A program made the translations under genes and the position numbers. A stretch of DNA of 64,000 bases from Clostridia bacterium (GTDB lineage: Bacteria; Bacillota; Clostridia; Oscillospirales; Acutalibacteraceae): assembly GCA_017520705.1 (NCBI GenBank), contig JAFXFF010000012.1, forward strand, positions 96,839-160,838. The letters are read 5' to 3'. The notes below the pieces were generated by a model. It was not told the origin of the DNA. It was given only the letters and a program-made list of their open reading frames with translations, and searched no databases. Of the stretch, positions 11,401 to 19,399 are shown one piece after another (within the stretch, counting starts at the first letter, position 1; every line of letters starts with the position of its first letter).

Positions 11401-13484
11401 GCCTTTTCCTGGTCATCGGCACTCTTAGGATAGAAGACATAGCAGCTACCGGAACCCATAGTGGTGCTATTGCTGTAATCGTAAGCACTGTTCGGGTCAC
11501 TAATCATATCGTCCCAAACGCGGTTGACACCGTTATAGCCGATCAATTCGGACGAAGAATCTATGACCGGATCAGATTTCTTAATGGCCGGAGAATCCAC
11601 AGGACCAATCACTTGGTTAAGACTCGGATCGGAACGATCGTACAGATAATACTGCTGCTCGTGAATGTAGGCTTCACACTCCACTTCATAACCATTTGTA
11701 TCCAATTCTTGCTTATCATTGATACAAACCGTCAATTTGTAAAGCGCCTTCTCGGCACCATTTATCGTGACTACAACCGGAGTTTCATGAGTAGTGTATA
11801 CAGGAGCACCCTCTAGCGTCAACTTACTGTCAGACACATTAGTCCGAACCCAAAAATCCAACACCAAGCCATAGGTTTCAGCTGCTTGGGCCGTGCTACC
11901 CTTATAAGCAGTGGTACTGTTCTTTACACGATCTCTTTCTTCGATTAATGCATAAGGTTCCGCTGCTTTGGTCTGGATATGGGCATCCGTAATTTTAATC
12001 GGATTGCCTATCATACTTTCCAACGAGCTACCATCTGTCGGGGCTTCAAAGGAATAGCGATTGTCAACACCCACGCCAACAAACTTATGCACATCCGGCA
12101 AAATGCCTCTGGTAATGATAACTTCGGGCCGGTTTTTGACACTATTCAAAATGTTTATTGCCGTTCCGGCACCGGCCAAAAGGGCTGAAAAACTTCTATC
12201 TCCCAGAGCCTCACTAACTCGAGCAGTTATCTGATCGATGGTTTCGCCATTAATTGTCACCGAATTGATATCGAACACCGGAGCCAACCACTGATCTATA
12301 TATATAGCTCCCTCTTCCGCCACGACTTTGGCATAGCGAACCTTTTGACCTTTACTGGCAGAAATATTGTCTCGGCTATTCAACAATTTCTGATAATTGC
12401 TTCTCAACAACAACAACTGAGTCTTGGCATCTTCCGAAATCTGTATTAAGGATTCATCTTTGCCACCGTATTCCTCTGCCGATATGCTCAACTTATCCAT
12501 CAGTGCATCCCAAGACAAGCTCAGATCCAGTAAATCGGAACCCGTAACGACCACCAGATCTTTTTCGGTACGCATATAAGCCTCAGCTTTATAAAGTTCT
12601 GCCAAAGCATCGGCACTCAAATCACAAACCTCTAACAATGCGTTGAACAAGTTCACGAGCGCATCCAACTCAGCATCTTCCACGGCGGTATTTCTGGGGT
12701 TTCCACCGGTCATATCCGCCACCTCTGCGCCTAGATAACGGCCCGCCAAGGCCAACAAGACCGGTATGCCTTCATGATCATCGAGTGCATCCATCGCATT
12801 CTGAGCAACCACAATGCTACTCGCCGCAGCACTTAGTTTTTCAGCAAATACTTTAGAGTAATCCGAGTTGTAGGAAACCTTTGTTGAAGAAACTGCACGT
12901 ACACCGTATTTTTTGAAGATTGCCGGTTTATCCGGGTTGACTTCGGTCAACTTTTTAATAATCTCGTCTTCGGTCAGGAACGCGCTACCTTCTCCATCAG
13001 AATAGACATAGGTATAACCAAAATTGCTAAGCAACTGCTCTACACGACCATCTGCACCGTAAGTGGCGGCATACAAGGGGCTGGTGAGTAATGCGCCCTT
13101 TTCTTCATTAAGCTGAGCGGGACGCAGAACAATATTATCCAGGGCATACGAAGGATCGCCCAAGTTAACCAGGTTACCCCAAGTCAGATTCTTTTCCGTC
13201 AACGGCAAGGTGCCGTCAATCACCGTAGACTCCGCAGGAGATAGCATTTTTCCTGTTACCTCATCCATACGGCCGGCCAAAGCGATCTCCAAGTTGCCGT
13301 TAGCAGCGATGGTGGTCTGCAGGCCGGTCACCTCAGGATTTTGGGACAGCACAAACCACGCGTAGGTGGCCGATACCATGGTGGTCAAGGCCACCGCCAG
13401 CAACGACACCGCCGCGATCACGCGTTCTTTCATCCGTGGCAATACAGCCTGGTATGCGCGTATGCGTCTCTCCGATTCTCTCAT
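8451..13484 (-). CDS. Very large TasA-like exported protein with SipW-type signal region
   Basis: 1,677 residues. The ATG at 13484 is preferred over that at 13490 because AAGGAGG is 9 bp away from the former and only 3 from the latter. An N-terminal hydrophobic segment ends SATYAWFVLSQNPEVTGLQ, followed by TIAANGNLEIAL, the signature shared with the 679-residue protein at 25177-27216. Further shared pieces are TWGNLVNL, YGADGRV and ALVYLDGKELSN with LNIQFGTTADLS (about 745-800). The C-terminal half is a series of about 100-residue beta-sandwich-like units (recurring GxYxLxxLxxDG). No C-terminal anchor is seen. Likely cleaved by one of the two SipW-type peptidases of this locus and a structural surface or fibre protein (inference). 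Its last coding triplets are followed by a hairpin. Confidence 0.75.
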   Translation of the reverse strand: MRESERRIRAYQAVLPRMKERVIAAVSLLAVALTTMVSATYAWFVLSQNPEVTGLQTTIAANGNLEIALAGRMDEVTGKMLSPAESTVIDGTLPLTEKNLTWGNLVNLGDPSYALDNIVLRPAQLNEEKGALLTSPLYAATYGADGRVEQLLSNFGYTYVYSDGEGSAFLTEDEIIKKLTEVNPDKPAIFKKYGVRAVSSTKVSYNSDYSKVFAEKLSAAASSIVVAQNAMDALDDHEGIPVLLALAGRYLGAEVADMTGGNPRNTAVEDAELDALVNLFNALLEVCDLSADALAELYKAEAYMRTEKDLVVVTGSDLLDLSLSWDALMDKLSISAEEYGGKDESLIQISEDAKTQLLLLRSNYQKLLNSRDNISASKGQKVRYAKVVAEEGAIYIDQWLAPVFDINSVTINGETIDQITARVSEALGDRSFSALLAGAGTAINILNSVKNRPEVIITRGILPDVHKFVGVGVDNRYSFEAPTDGSSLESMIGNPIKITDAHIQTKAAEPYALIEERDRVKNSTTAYKGSTAQAAETYGLVLDFWVRTNVSDSKLTLEGAPVYTTHETPVVVTINGAEKALYKLTVCINDKQELDTNGYEVECEAYIHEQQYYLYDRSDPSLNQVIGPVDSPAIKKSDPVIDSSSELIGYNGVNRVWDDMISDPNSAYDYSNSTTMGSGSCYVFYPKSADDQEKAIQLLKNLCVAFISEDGELFGTGVLDTEHAIEQAGKVTVPLVCHYENAFMTRINDNGEEERIYYITDLEANTPTLVTALVYLDGKELSNDQVLSTNDIQGHLNIQFGTTADLSAMEDPVLREERCTVTATMTDGAGVQTLTSQKITDDASLRTKYIEIKVEGVTPSRVTAYFQRKLNDTQGIRQNEIVFNDDDGDGTWIATYEFVNAGNYILRDVLVDGVTYELDQENPIEYTLTGYAIHSLVFEGGSTASETYGLLTNGSTYVTTEQRFNADVALNFTREGNAPTSIRGAFIHQETGNRVTVSFRRDGSLWRGSVAFTTTGVYRLERLEIDGDPMSVPANQMLSLDLYLGVTANVYSNKTEIGLNDETPTGKVNMSMTVVADNDAQFTNLPPVTLIYSKNGSSTDDNTLRAPLVWNNQSKSYQGEFEITSSGTYTFLRAEMTINGNLNVLKRARTAPTLKVTKADDIPTFVTHKNLGADVFSMNNDASFSITLKKAGPATVDAKILDAAGNAYYVRGGHMERKADGTEEFVDTPAVTKDAEGVELFTFTFYLPKVGADLSQSGTWMLEELYFTGIFDNAGTFYNASTDNGPLPADDPALGDRDPYTVSEWYYNRWWTWTQADIFEGEADAFTVTVTDSIELSVVPGQNTMYPGGTADNITGLFGAEFTPDGIRVNLTAGGQPLGDNMTIEDISLTYQIDNQASFATTGATTTSKLGGYSFATTANGVNQKDKLVNLLNNEFKFGGSGNVVDEGNGVYLLKPNGKLYAAGIYTVKALTAKITSGDQVRDVPDGKVVGAPNIVLYTQKPTATITGVSGSPSKQEKITYTGGACSSSAPTFAVETDNNSATSGVDSANNKAVLYGDASADNSTQRNGTFAQPTLTVTIAGVSSDCTTSFILPANGNATAITFSRTGNGTISNKIGSTKQIKSWTTSLILNHKLNAYYGHGTQSIDQLTVTQNGITFTFTLDQPMTIVNPSSVNQS

Positions 13485-13527
13485 AATCATGTACCTCCTT
13501 GGTAGGTGTGGAAATGGTCTATGCGTA

Positions 13528-14670
13528 TTATCGGTAGTCGATGAAGAACCACAGCGTGGTCTCTTCGACGGGATAGCCAAAATAGGTGCGGGTGACGGTC
13601 AGCCGATAGGTGCCTGCCGGCTGTTTGCCGGTAGGGGCCGCCACCGTCAGAGTGTGGTCCGAGGCGGTGACCGTTAGGTCGGTGCCCAGGTCCACCGGGG
13701 TGAGCACGCCGCCGCTGTAGCGGTGGACGTGCCAAGTGAGGTCTGCAGCATCCGCGTTCAGGGAAACGGCCAAGGGCTGAGAGGCGGAAACCACCGCCGT
13801 CCCGTCGCAGGAAGCGGTCAAAGACGCCGCCTGCGGGGTGAGATTGGTTTTGCTGTTCTTCCAAGTCTCCGACACGCCTGCCGTCAAGGTGACGGAGTCG
13901 GTGGCGGGGATGTTGAGCAACACCATATCGGTGCTGGTGAGATACAAGGCGCTGTCGCGCAGCAGCGTGACGCCCTGTGGATAAGTCTTGGTAAAATAGC
14001 GGGTGCCTGCCGTAAAGGTGGCGTCCAAGGTATCGCCCTGTGCCAACAGTACGCCGGTGCGGTCAGCAGGGACTGTGATCTGCGCCGCCACCGTAGAAGG
14101 GGTGAGTAGCGCGGTATCGCCGCCCAAGAAGGTGGTATCGCCCGCACCCTCCGCAGAGGGGGCGAGGGCCACGAGATAAGTGGCAAATAAAGTAGGCTCG
14201 TCCCCATCATTGGGGTACCAACTCACATCCAACACCGCCACACGGTCGGTAGTAGGGGCGGAAGAAAACATTAAGGAAAAGGGGACCTGCAAATCGCCGT
14301 CGGAAGCGGATACCAAGTAACCGCCATCACGTTCCTGCGTATAGTAAGCGTGGTCAACCAGAACGGCAACATCGCCGAGAGAGTCGTGATCAAAGGAAAA
14401 CTTTAAAAACCCCGATAACGGAGCATCGTCAAGAATGCGTAGGGTATGGGAAAACTCCTCCGCATCGGCATTCTGATTGCAGATGCCAAAATCGTACACC
14501 ATCGTGTCCGCCGACATGGTCTGCTCGGCTACGGCGGAGGGATTCCCCACCACCACGTCGGTGGAGGTGGAATTGCTGTACCGCGCAAACGCGGGGGAAA
14601 TCAGGACGCACGCCGCCACCGTAATCACGGCGCACAGAGCGACACAGGCCGTTCTGCCGAAACGTATCAT
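13528..14670 (-). CDS. Exported protein with TasA/SipW-like signal region, beta-rich
   Basis: 380 residues; AAGGAGGGAAAAGGGT precedes the ATG. A hydrophobic N-terminal segment (about 8-28) ends in PAFARYSNSTSTDV, an A-R-Y variant of the aromatic signature of SipW-dependent substrates such as TasA. The rest is predicted mostly beta (many T/S/V, e.g. TLTVAAPTGKQPAGTYRLTV), possibly two immunoglobulin-like units at the C-terminus. No transmembrane anchor at the end. Sits 57 bp after the 170-residue protein and 43 bp before the 1,677-residue protein, in the same gene run. Function unknown; a minor fibre subunit is plausible from context only. Confidence 0.65.
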   Translation of the reverse strand: MIRFGRTACVALCAVITVAACVLISPAFARYSNSTSTDVVVGNPSAVAEQTMSADTMVYDFGICNQNADAEEFSHTLRILDDAPLSGFLKFSFDHDSLGDVAVLVDHAYYTQERDGGYLVSASDGDLQVPFSLMFSSAPTTDRVAVLDVSWYPNDGDEPTLFATYLVALAPSAEGAGDTTFLGGDTALLTPSTVAAQITVPADRTGVLLAQGDTLDATFTAGTRYFTKTYPQGVTLLRDSALYLTSTDMVLLNIPATDSVTLTAGVSETWKNSKTNLTPQAASLTASCDGTAVVSASQPLAVSLNADAADLTWHVHRYSGGVLTPVDLGTDLTVTASDHTLTVAAPTGKQPAGTYRLTVTRTYFGYPVEETTLWFFIDYR

Positions 14671-14727
14671 ACCCTTTTCCCTCCTTTTGCAGCTCCGACC
14701 GCCTGTCGGAGCGGGTCCGCCACCGAT

Positions 14728-15240
14728 TTAGGCCTCGGTGGCGGTCAGGCGCAACAGCGACACATCCGTGTCGCCCTGCACCGAAATCGTCATATTCTGC
14801 TGGGTGGAAACCGGCCAATCCAGCTCACCATCCGGCCCGTTGAACCGGTATTGGGTTCCCTGCCCCATTTTATCGTGCAAGGGGTGACCCGGGGTAACGG
14901 TCTCGACCGAAGCCTCGTACACAGTGCCGTCTACGGTCAAAGTCACCGTTGCCGAGGAAAGACCCTCGGTGGCGGTCAGGCGCAGATACACCCGTTGATC
15001 GGTGATACTACCCTCATTGGACACACCAAAGGTGATGGCGGCGCCGTCGGCGCTTACCTGCCAACCCTCTCCACTCTCAATCACGACAGCGCGAGAGGGA
15101 TCCACCGGTTTGGCTCGAAATCCCACCGTCTCCCACAACGAGGAGAAGAAACGGCCGTAGGCTACACCGACGCCCAACAATAAGACAATAGCCAAGGTCA
15201 GCAGACACGCAACGCGTATTCCTCTATGCCATTTACTCAC
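14728..15240 (-). CDS. Small exported TasA-like protein
   Basis: 170 residues from a GTG start (AAAGGAGG 8 bp upstream). The signal segment RVACLLTLAIVLLLGVGVAYGRFFSSL ends in the Y-G-R-F variant of the aromatic cleavage signature. The mature part contains a repeated phrase, RLTATEGLSSATVTL and LLRLTATEA, and looks like a single beta-sandwich, the size expected of a TasA/CalY-class subunit. Eighteen bp after the beta-helix protein gene. I do not recognise a named family; assignment rests on the N-terminus, size and context. Confidence 0.6.
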   Translation of the reverse strand: MSKWHRGIRVACLLTLAIVLLLGVGVAYGRFFSSLWETVGFRAKPVDPSRAVVIESGEGWQVSADGAAITFGVSNEGSITDQRVYLRLTATEGLSSATVTLTVDGTVYEASVETVTPGHPLHDKMGQGTQYRFNGPDGELDWPVSTQQNMTISVQGDTDVSLLRLTATEA

Positions 15241-15258
15241 GAGTCTGCCTCCTTTGCT

Positions 15259-17124
15259 TTATTCTTTAGTAACTACCCAGTAATCGCCATCTTTATTGCA
15301 CACGTAGCCGTCGGCAAGGAAGGCGGTGACATCGTGGCTGTACTTACCGCCGGTGACGGTGATGGTGAACAGCGGATTATCCATCTGCCACTTGGTGACC
15401 GCGTCACAATACTCCGTGGTGATCACCGTGTTGCCACCAATGGTGACGGAGCAAGGCTTAGAATAAGCGGTCTCGACATACACACCGGCGCCGGTACACG
15501 CGAAGCCACTGTTGGTCAAAGTGGGCGGGTCAATCATCGCCTTGTACTGGTCGCCTACCAAAGCGGTGATGGTGGTGTCCATTACCTCGACCGTACCGCT
15601 CTTCACCACCAAAGGAGTCACGGCCTCCAGCGTACAGCCCTCTAAATAGAGGGAACTGCTGTGCTGGGGATGATAAATACAACTGGACAGGCCACGCAAG
15701 GTGCTGTTGAAAATACGGATGTCGGTGCCAGCGCTGGCATCGCTACCGTTTCCTACCAAAACAAAGTCACCGGTACTCTCCAGCAAACAATCCTCAATCA
15801 CCAAGCAGGTATCCTCAGGGGACATAGGACCGTTACCAAAGGCATAGACACATGCCTTGGTGGTACGGACCGTACACTTTTTCATAGTCACACGAGAATC
15901 AGCACCGGCAGCAGAAGTGTCAATGGTACCCACACCGTATACGCAATCCGTAACGGTGACATTGCTCAAGGCAATATCAGAGCCAAAAGCGGACACGCAG
16001 TAATTGGTGGAAGAACCGCCCCCCTTGATATTGCCGTCCATAATGGTGAGAGCCACATCCTTATACGCCATAATCGCATAAGATTGCGTAGAGGAAATGG
16101 TGTGACCGTTCAAATCCAGAATTCTCTCGCCAATGGTTCTGACCTGAAGCATACCGGTCAACGCCACATCAGCAGTAAGCTGCACCATATCGTAAGCAGG
16201 ATTGCTCAGTGCATCCTTAAGCTGCTGTTCGGTGGCCACTTGGGTCACTTCCAACTGTCTCTGCTGGGCGGTAACGTGAAGGTAGATCTCAAACTGACGC
16301 TTATCTTCATCCGAAGCGCCAAGCTGGGTATCCAATACCGTCTCGCGCTCGATCTCACCCAAGTTGCACAAGTAGATCCAAACGCCTTTTCCGCTATCGT
16401 CCACGGTGACGGGGTAATAGATCCGACCGTCGGAGGCGGTGACCGTCGTGGTCACGGTGCCCTCATAGCCGTCCTCCTCGGACAAAGTTTTAATAAACTC
16501 GGCGGGGCTTGTGGTGCCGTCCACAGTAGTCAGTATTCCATTGTAGAAAGTGGCATCGTCCAATTTGTACTCCACAGGGCGAAGATATTCGTCGATATCC
16601 GCTTCGGAGGATTCGGTGACGGTGCCGTAGAAATAGTAGCCCACTACGTCAAACACCCACTCCCATACTAAAGGAGACGCGTTACCGTTATCGCCCAGAT
16701 GCAGGTCGTGCTCCGGCAACACGGTGTAGGAATAATACTCTTGCGTATTCAAGTACACGCGGGGGGTGTGCTCACCGCCCCGATAGGCCATATCGTCGAT
16801 GTAGAAGAACAGACGCTTGCGCATATCCGCAACATCCTCTGTTCCATTCGCTGTGCTGACACCCAAATTCACACCGATGATACCGCCGCTGGAATTCTCC
16901 ACCGACATGGTGATCATGCCGGTATCACCGGGGGCGGCGTTGATGAGTTCATTCTGGATGTTGACGCTGCTGTCCAAGCCCCACTGATCCACATGGAAAA
17001 TGAGGCCGGCGGTCTGCACCACGTTTTTATACCACGCGGCGGTCATCGCGAACAACATCACCACCGCCAATATCAAAGCGGCGGCGGCTAATAAGCCTTT
17101 GTGCAAGATACCACGTTTAACCAT
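15259..17124 (-). CDS. Exported TasA-like N-terminus fused to a right-handed beta-helix
   Basis: 621 residues from ATG 17124 (MVKRGILHKG). This start puts a normal signal segment (LLAAAALILAVVMLFAMTAAWYKN) at the N-terminus and leaves 31 bp after the upstream peptidase gene. An alternative ATG at 17289 has a better SD (GAAAGGAG) but would overlap the peptidase gene by 134 bp and add 55 basic, low-complexity residues, so it is disfavoured. Residues about 40-230 resemble TasA (NAAPGDTGMITMSVENSSGG). About 330-560 are parallel beta-helix rungs (LDLNGHTISSTQSYAIMAYK, NVTVTDCVYGVGTID, LYLEGCTLEAV), the fold of pectate-lyase-like and adhesin domains. No catalytic residues can be named. Confidence 0.65.
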   Translation of the reverse strand: MVKRGILHKGLLAAAALILAVVMLFAMTAAWYKNVVQTAGLIFHVDQWGLDSSVNIQNELINAAPGDTGMITMSVENSSGGIIGVNLGVSTANGTEDVADMRKRLFFYIDDMAYRGGEHTPRVYLNTQEYYSYTVLPEHDLHLGDNGNASPLVWEWVFDVVGYYFYGTVTESSEADIDEYLRPVEYKLDDATFYNGILTTVDGTTSPAEFIKTLSEEDGYEGTVTTTVTASDGRIYYPVTVDDSGKGVWIYLCNLGEIERETVLDTQLGASDEDKRQFEIYLHVTAQQRQLEVTQVATEQQLKDALSNPAYDMVQLTADVALTGMLQVRTIGERILDLNGHTISSTQSYAIMAYKDVALTIMDGNIKGGGSSTNYCVSAFGSDIALSNVTVTDCVYGVGTIDTSAAGADSRVTMKKCTVRTTKACVYAFGNGPMSPEDTCLVIEDCLLESTGDFVLVGNGSDASAGTDIRIFNSTLRGLSSCIYHPQHSSSLYLEGCTLEAVTPLVVKSGTVEVMDTTITALVGDQYKAMIDPPTLTNSGFACTGAGVYVETAYSKPCSVTIGGNTVITTEYCDAVTKWQMDNPLFTITVTGGKYSHDVTAFLADGYVCNKDGDYWVVTKE

Positions 17125-17155
17125 ATTGGGACTGCCGCCCTCTGCAGGGGCAGAT

Positions 17156-18025
17156 TTACTCTTGCACAGGCTCTCCTTCGTCCGACGGAGCAGAGGCCAC
17201 TTCTGCATCAGCTTCGTCCGCAGGCTGTGCATCTTGGTCCGCAGGCTCGTGAGCCACTTCGGACACGTTTTGCTCTGACGCTTCGACATTCTGCTCCATC
17301 TCCTTTCTTAGTTCATCTGCAATCTGTGCATACAATTGCTCATATTCCTCCTGTGACAGAGGAGCCGATTCCTCGGCAGATTGTGCCGCGGCAACGGCGG
17401 CTTCCCTTTCCTTCTTTTCTTTTTCCTGCTGTTCCAGCTGTTCTTCCACCAAATGAATCTCTTTTCGAATGTTCTTGGCGGCGTCGCGGAAAATCCACAC
17501 GGCCACCAAAATCACCGGAAGAACAATACAGGCCAAAAAGCCGTAATCACTGGTCAAAAATGCCACAATTCCTGCCATTTTGCTTCCATCTCCCGTATGC
17601 CAGATTACACGTCCGATCAAATTATCTTGGGTTACCGGTTCGGCATCCACCGAAAGGTTTGCATCGCCTTTGGTACGTAAACACAAGGTTCCGTCAGAGT
17701 CGGTATAGATACCCACCACCCGATGGGTGACCACCACCCCCGAGCTGCCGGGGATGCGGGAGTGAAAACACACCACGTCATCCACCTTAATCTGCTCAGT
17801 GTCGGTATCCCGCGCCACCAGCACGGAGCCGACGGGGATCGCGGGCTCCATACTGCCGGTCACCACCCGAAACAGGCTGGTGCCGCCAAACTCCACATAG
17901 CCCTTGGACAAGCTCTGGAGAACGATATACAGGCAACCGACCACAGCAAAGAGCAGTAACAACGTGGTAAAGCCGGAGATGATCCGCGTCTTTAACTTAT
18001 GCGGTTTCTTCTTCGCCTGTCCCAC
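17156..18025 (-). CDS. SipW-type signal peptidase I (first copy)
   Basis: 289 residues, GTG start with AAGG 7 bp upstream. Membrane signal peptidase of the archaeal/ER (SipW) class: the nucleophile is in VVTGSMEPAIPVGS (Ser58) and the general base is a histidine, VTHRVVGI (His101), in place of the lysine of LepB; GDAN (Asp121) follows. Transmembrane helices lie at about 16-38 and 160-180. An unusual acidic, coiled-coil-like cytoplasmic tail of about 100 residues (EEQLEQQEKEKKEREAAVAAA onwards) follows. SipW peptidases process TasA-like substrates with the atypical signal peptide; several such substrates are encoded next to it. Sixteen bp after the 443-residue substrate gene, so co-transcribed. 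Confidence 0.9.
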   Translation of the reverse strand: MGQAKKKPHKLKTRIISGFTTLLLLFAVVGCLYIVLQSLSKGYVEFGGTSLFRVVTGSMEPAIPVGSVLVARDTDTEQIKVDDVVCFHSRIPGSSGVVVTHRVVGIYTDSDGTLCLRTKGDANLSVDAEPVTQDNLIGRVIWHTGDGSKMAGIVAFLTSDYGFLACIVLPVILVAVWIFRDAAKNIRKEIHLVEEQLEQQEKEKKEREAAVAAAQSAEESAPLSQEEYEQLYAQIADELRKEMEQNVEASEQNVSEVAHEPADQDAQPADEADAEVASAPSDEGEPVQE

Positions 18026-18041
18026 AATGTACCTTCTTTCC

Positions 18042-19373
18042 TCAATCGTTGCCGCCGGCCAATTCTAAATTGATCATCAGACCGGAAGCGGCGATGACGT
18101 TAGCGCAATCCACGTCCTGACCCTCGATCCAAACAAACATGCGGATGCGCTGGGGCACATTACGCTCCAGCTCCACAATGGTCACATCCTCGGTAGCGGT
18201 AGCGGTATGCAACGCTCCCAATGTGTCGGCATCGGCCACACCCTCGCCGTTACAGGCGGCAGACAAGGCGCCTGTCTCCTCGATAAAGGTGCCCTTTTCA
18301 ATATACGCGTCGCACCGATAGCCCAAATACTGGTTGCTGAACTTACGGAACAGGGCTAAGGGATCGGTAACCCCCTCCTCACCCAACATAAAAGTCTCGA
18401 ACAACTGCTGAACCAGCAGACTATCGTTCTCTTCCATCCAGCGGGTGGCAGTCTGTACCGTGGTGCGGTCGGTCACATCGACAACCTGAGGTGCACCGTT
18501 CACATAACCCACGGGATACGTCTTGACATAGGAACCGTCCTCACAGGGGCGGTACACCGAACCGTCAGCGGTGATGGAGTACACGCTCTCGCCGCTGTGA
18601 ACATCCGCATTGGGCTCGTAAATCGTAAATTGAGTCGGGTAATAATCCCAGTCCTCACCGGGCTCACTGTAAACACCCTTGAGATGATGCACCGTATCAT
18701 CGAAGGAGGGAGATGCGGTATAGGCGTTCATAGAGCCGTCTCGCTGGGTACGGGTATCCGCCAGAAAACCCACCCGCACGCAAGCGGGCAGAATGTCGCT
18801 GGGGGTGTCCAGCACGTACTTGCCATCGGCGTTCTTCACGGGGTAAGGCAAGCTGACCACGTAGGTGCCGCTGTCGTTGTCGCCATAGGACACACGCAAG
18901 CTGCAATCCATGGGGGCCATCACCCAAAAATCCATCATCACATAGCTGCCATGGACAGCATCGTCGTCCGGCAACTCGGAGAGGTTGGCATAGGCATAGT
19001 TATCATCCATCAGAAAGCCGGATAAGGCATCGCCGTCGGCGGAGCCGTCGTCGGGGAAAAACCAATGGATGCCGTCAGCAGTGGACACGGGGGTCAGGCT
19101 GACGATATCTTGTAAATAACCGTAGGAAGACAACTGGGCGAAATTGAGCGAATCCGAGAATTTGCCGGGATAGTGCACCGTACCGTCCTCCGTCACCACG
19201 GTGATGTCCGGGGCGATGCGGATGGTGTTGGTGCCGCCGATATTCAGTTGGAGGCCTCCCAGCTCTGGGGTGCCGGACACGCTGTACCAGGCAAAGGTGG
19301 AAACCACCGTTACCACCAACGCAATCATCGCCAGAATACCCACGGCGCTCAATTTCATCAGTGTCTTCTTCAT
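18042..19373 (-). CDS. TasA-like exported protein with C-terminal W-x-E-G-x-D-x-D-C motif
   Basis: 443 residues; GAGG 7 bp before the ATG. The signal segment ends VVSTFAWYSVSGTPELGGLQ, with INIGGTNTIRIAP-like spacing to the paralogs. It contains TIYEPNADVHSGES and, at the C-terminus, RIRMFVWIEGQDVDCANVI. Both phrases recur in the protein at 23903-24910 (VYEPNADIH; QIDVYIWMESLDADCVNAV), and the second also in the protein at 27470-28477. These point to one family of surface proteins with a conserved closing strand and a single cysteine. No anchor follows. Probably a substrate of the adjacent signal peptidase, 16 bp downstream. Role inferred from context: subunit or cap of a surface structure. 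Confidence 0.7.
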   Translation of the reverse strand: MKKTLMKLSAVGILAMIALVVTVVSTFAWYSVSGTPELGGLQLNIGGTNTIRIAPDITVVTEDGTVHYPGKFSDSLNFAQLSSYGYLQDIVSLTPVSTADGIHWFFPDDGSADGDALSGFLMDDNYAYANLSELPDDDAVHGSYVMMDFWVMAPMDCSLRVSYGDNDSGTYVVSLPYPVKNADGKYVLDTPSDILPACVRVGFLADTRTQRDGSMNAYTASPSFDDTVHHLKGVYSEPGEDWDYYPTQFTIYEPNADVHSGESVYSITADGSVYRPCEDGSYVKTYPVGYVNGAPQVVDVTDRTTVQTATRWMEENDSLLVQQLFETFMLGEEGVTDPLALFRKFSNQYLGYRCDAYIEKGTFIEETGALSAACNGEGVADADTLGALHTATATEDVTIVELERNVPQRIRMFVWIEGQDVDCANVIAASGLMINLELAGGND

Positions 19374-19399
19374 AAACGGTCCTCGTTATCTTCTCGGTA

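Noticed and set aside
17125..17289. Upstream ATG at 17289 for the beta-helix protein
   Set aside because: Good SD but 134-bp overlap with the peptidase gene, and the added residues look like an out-of-frame reading of its acidic tail.
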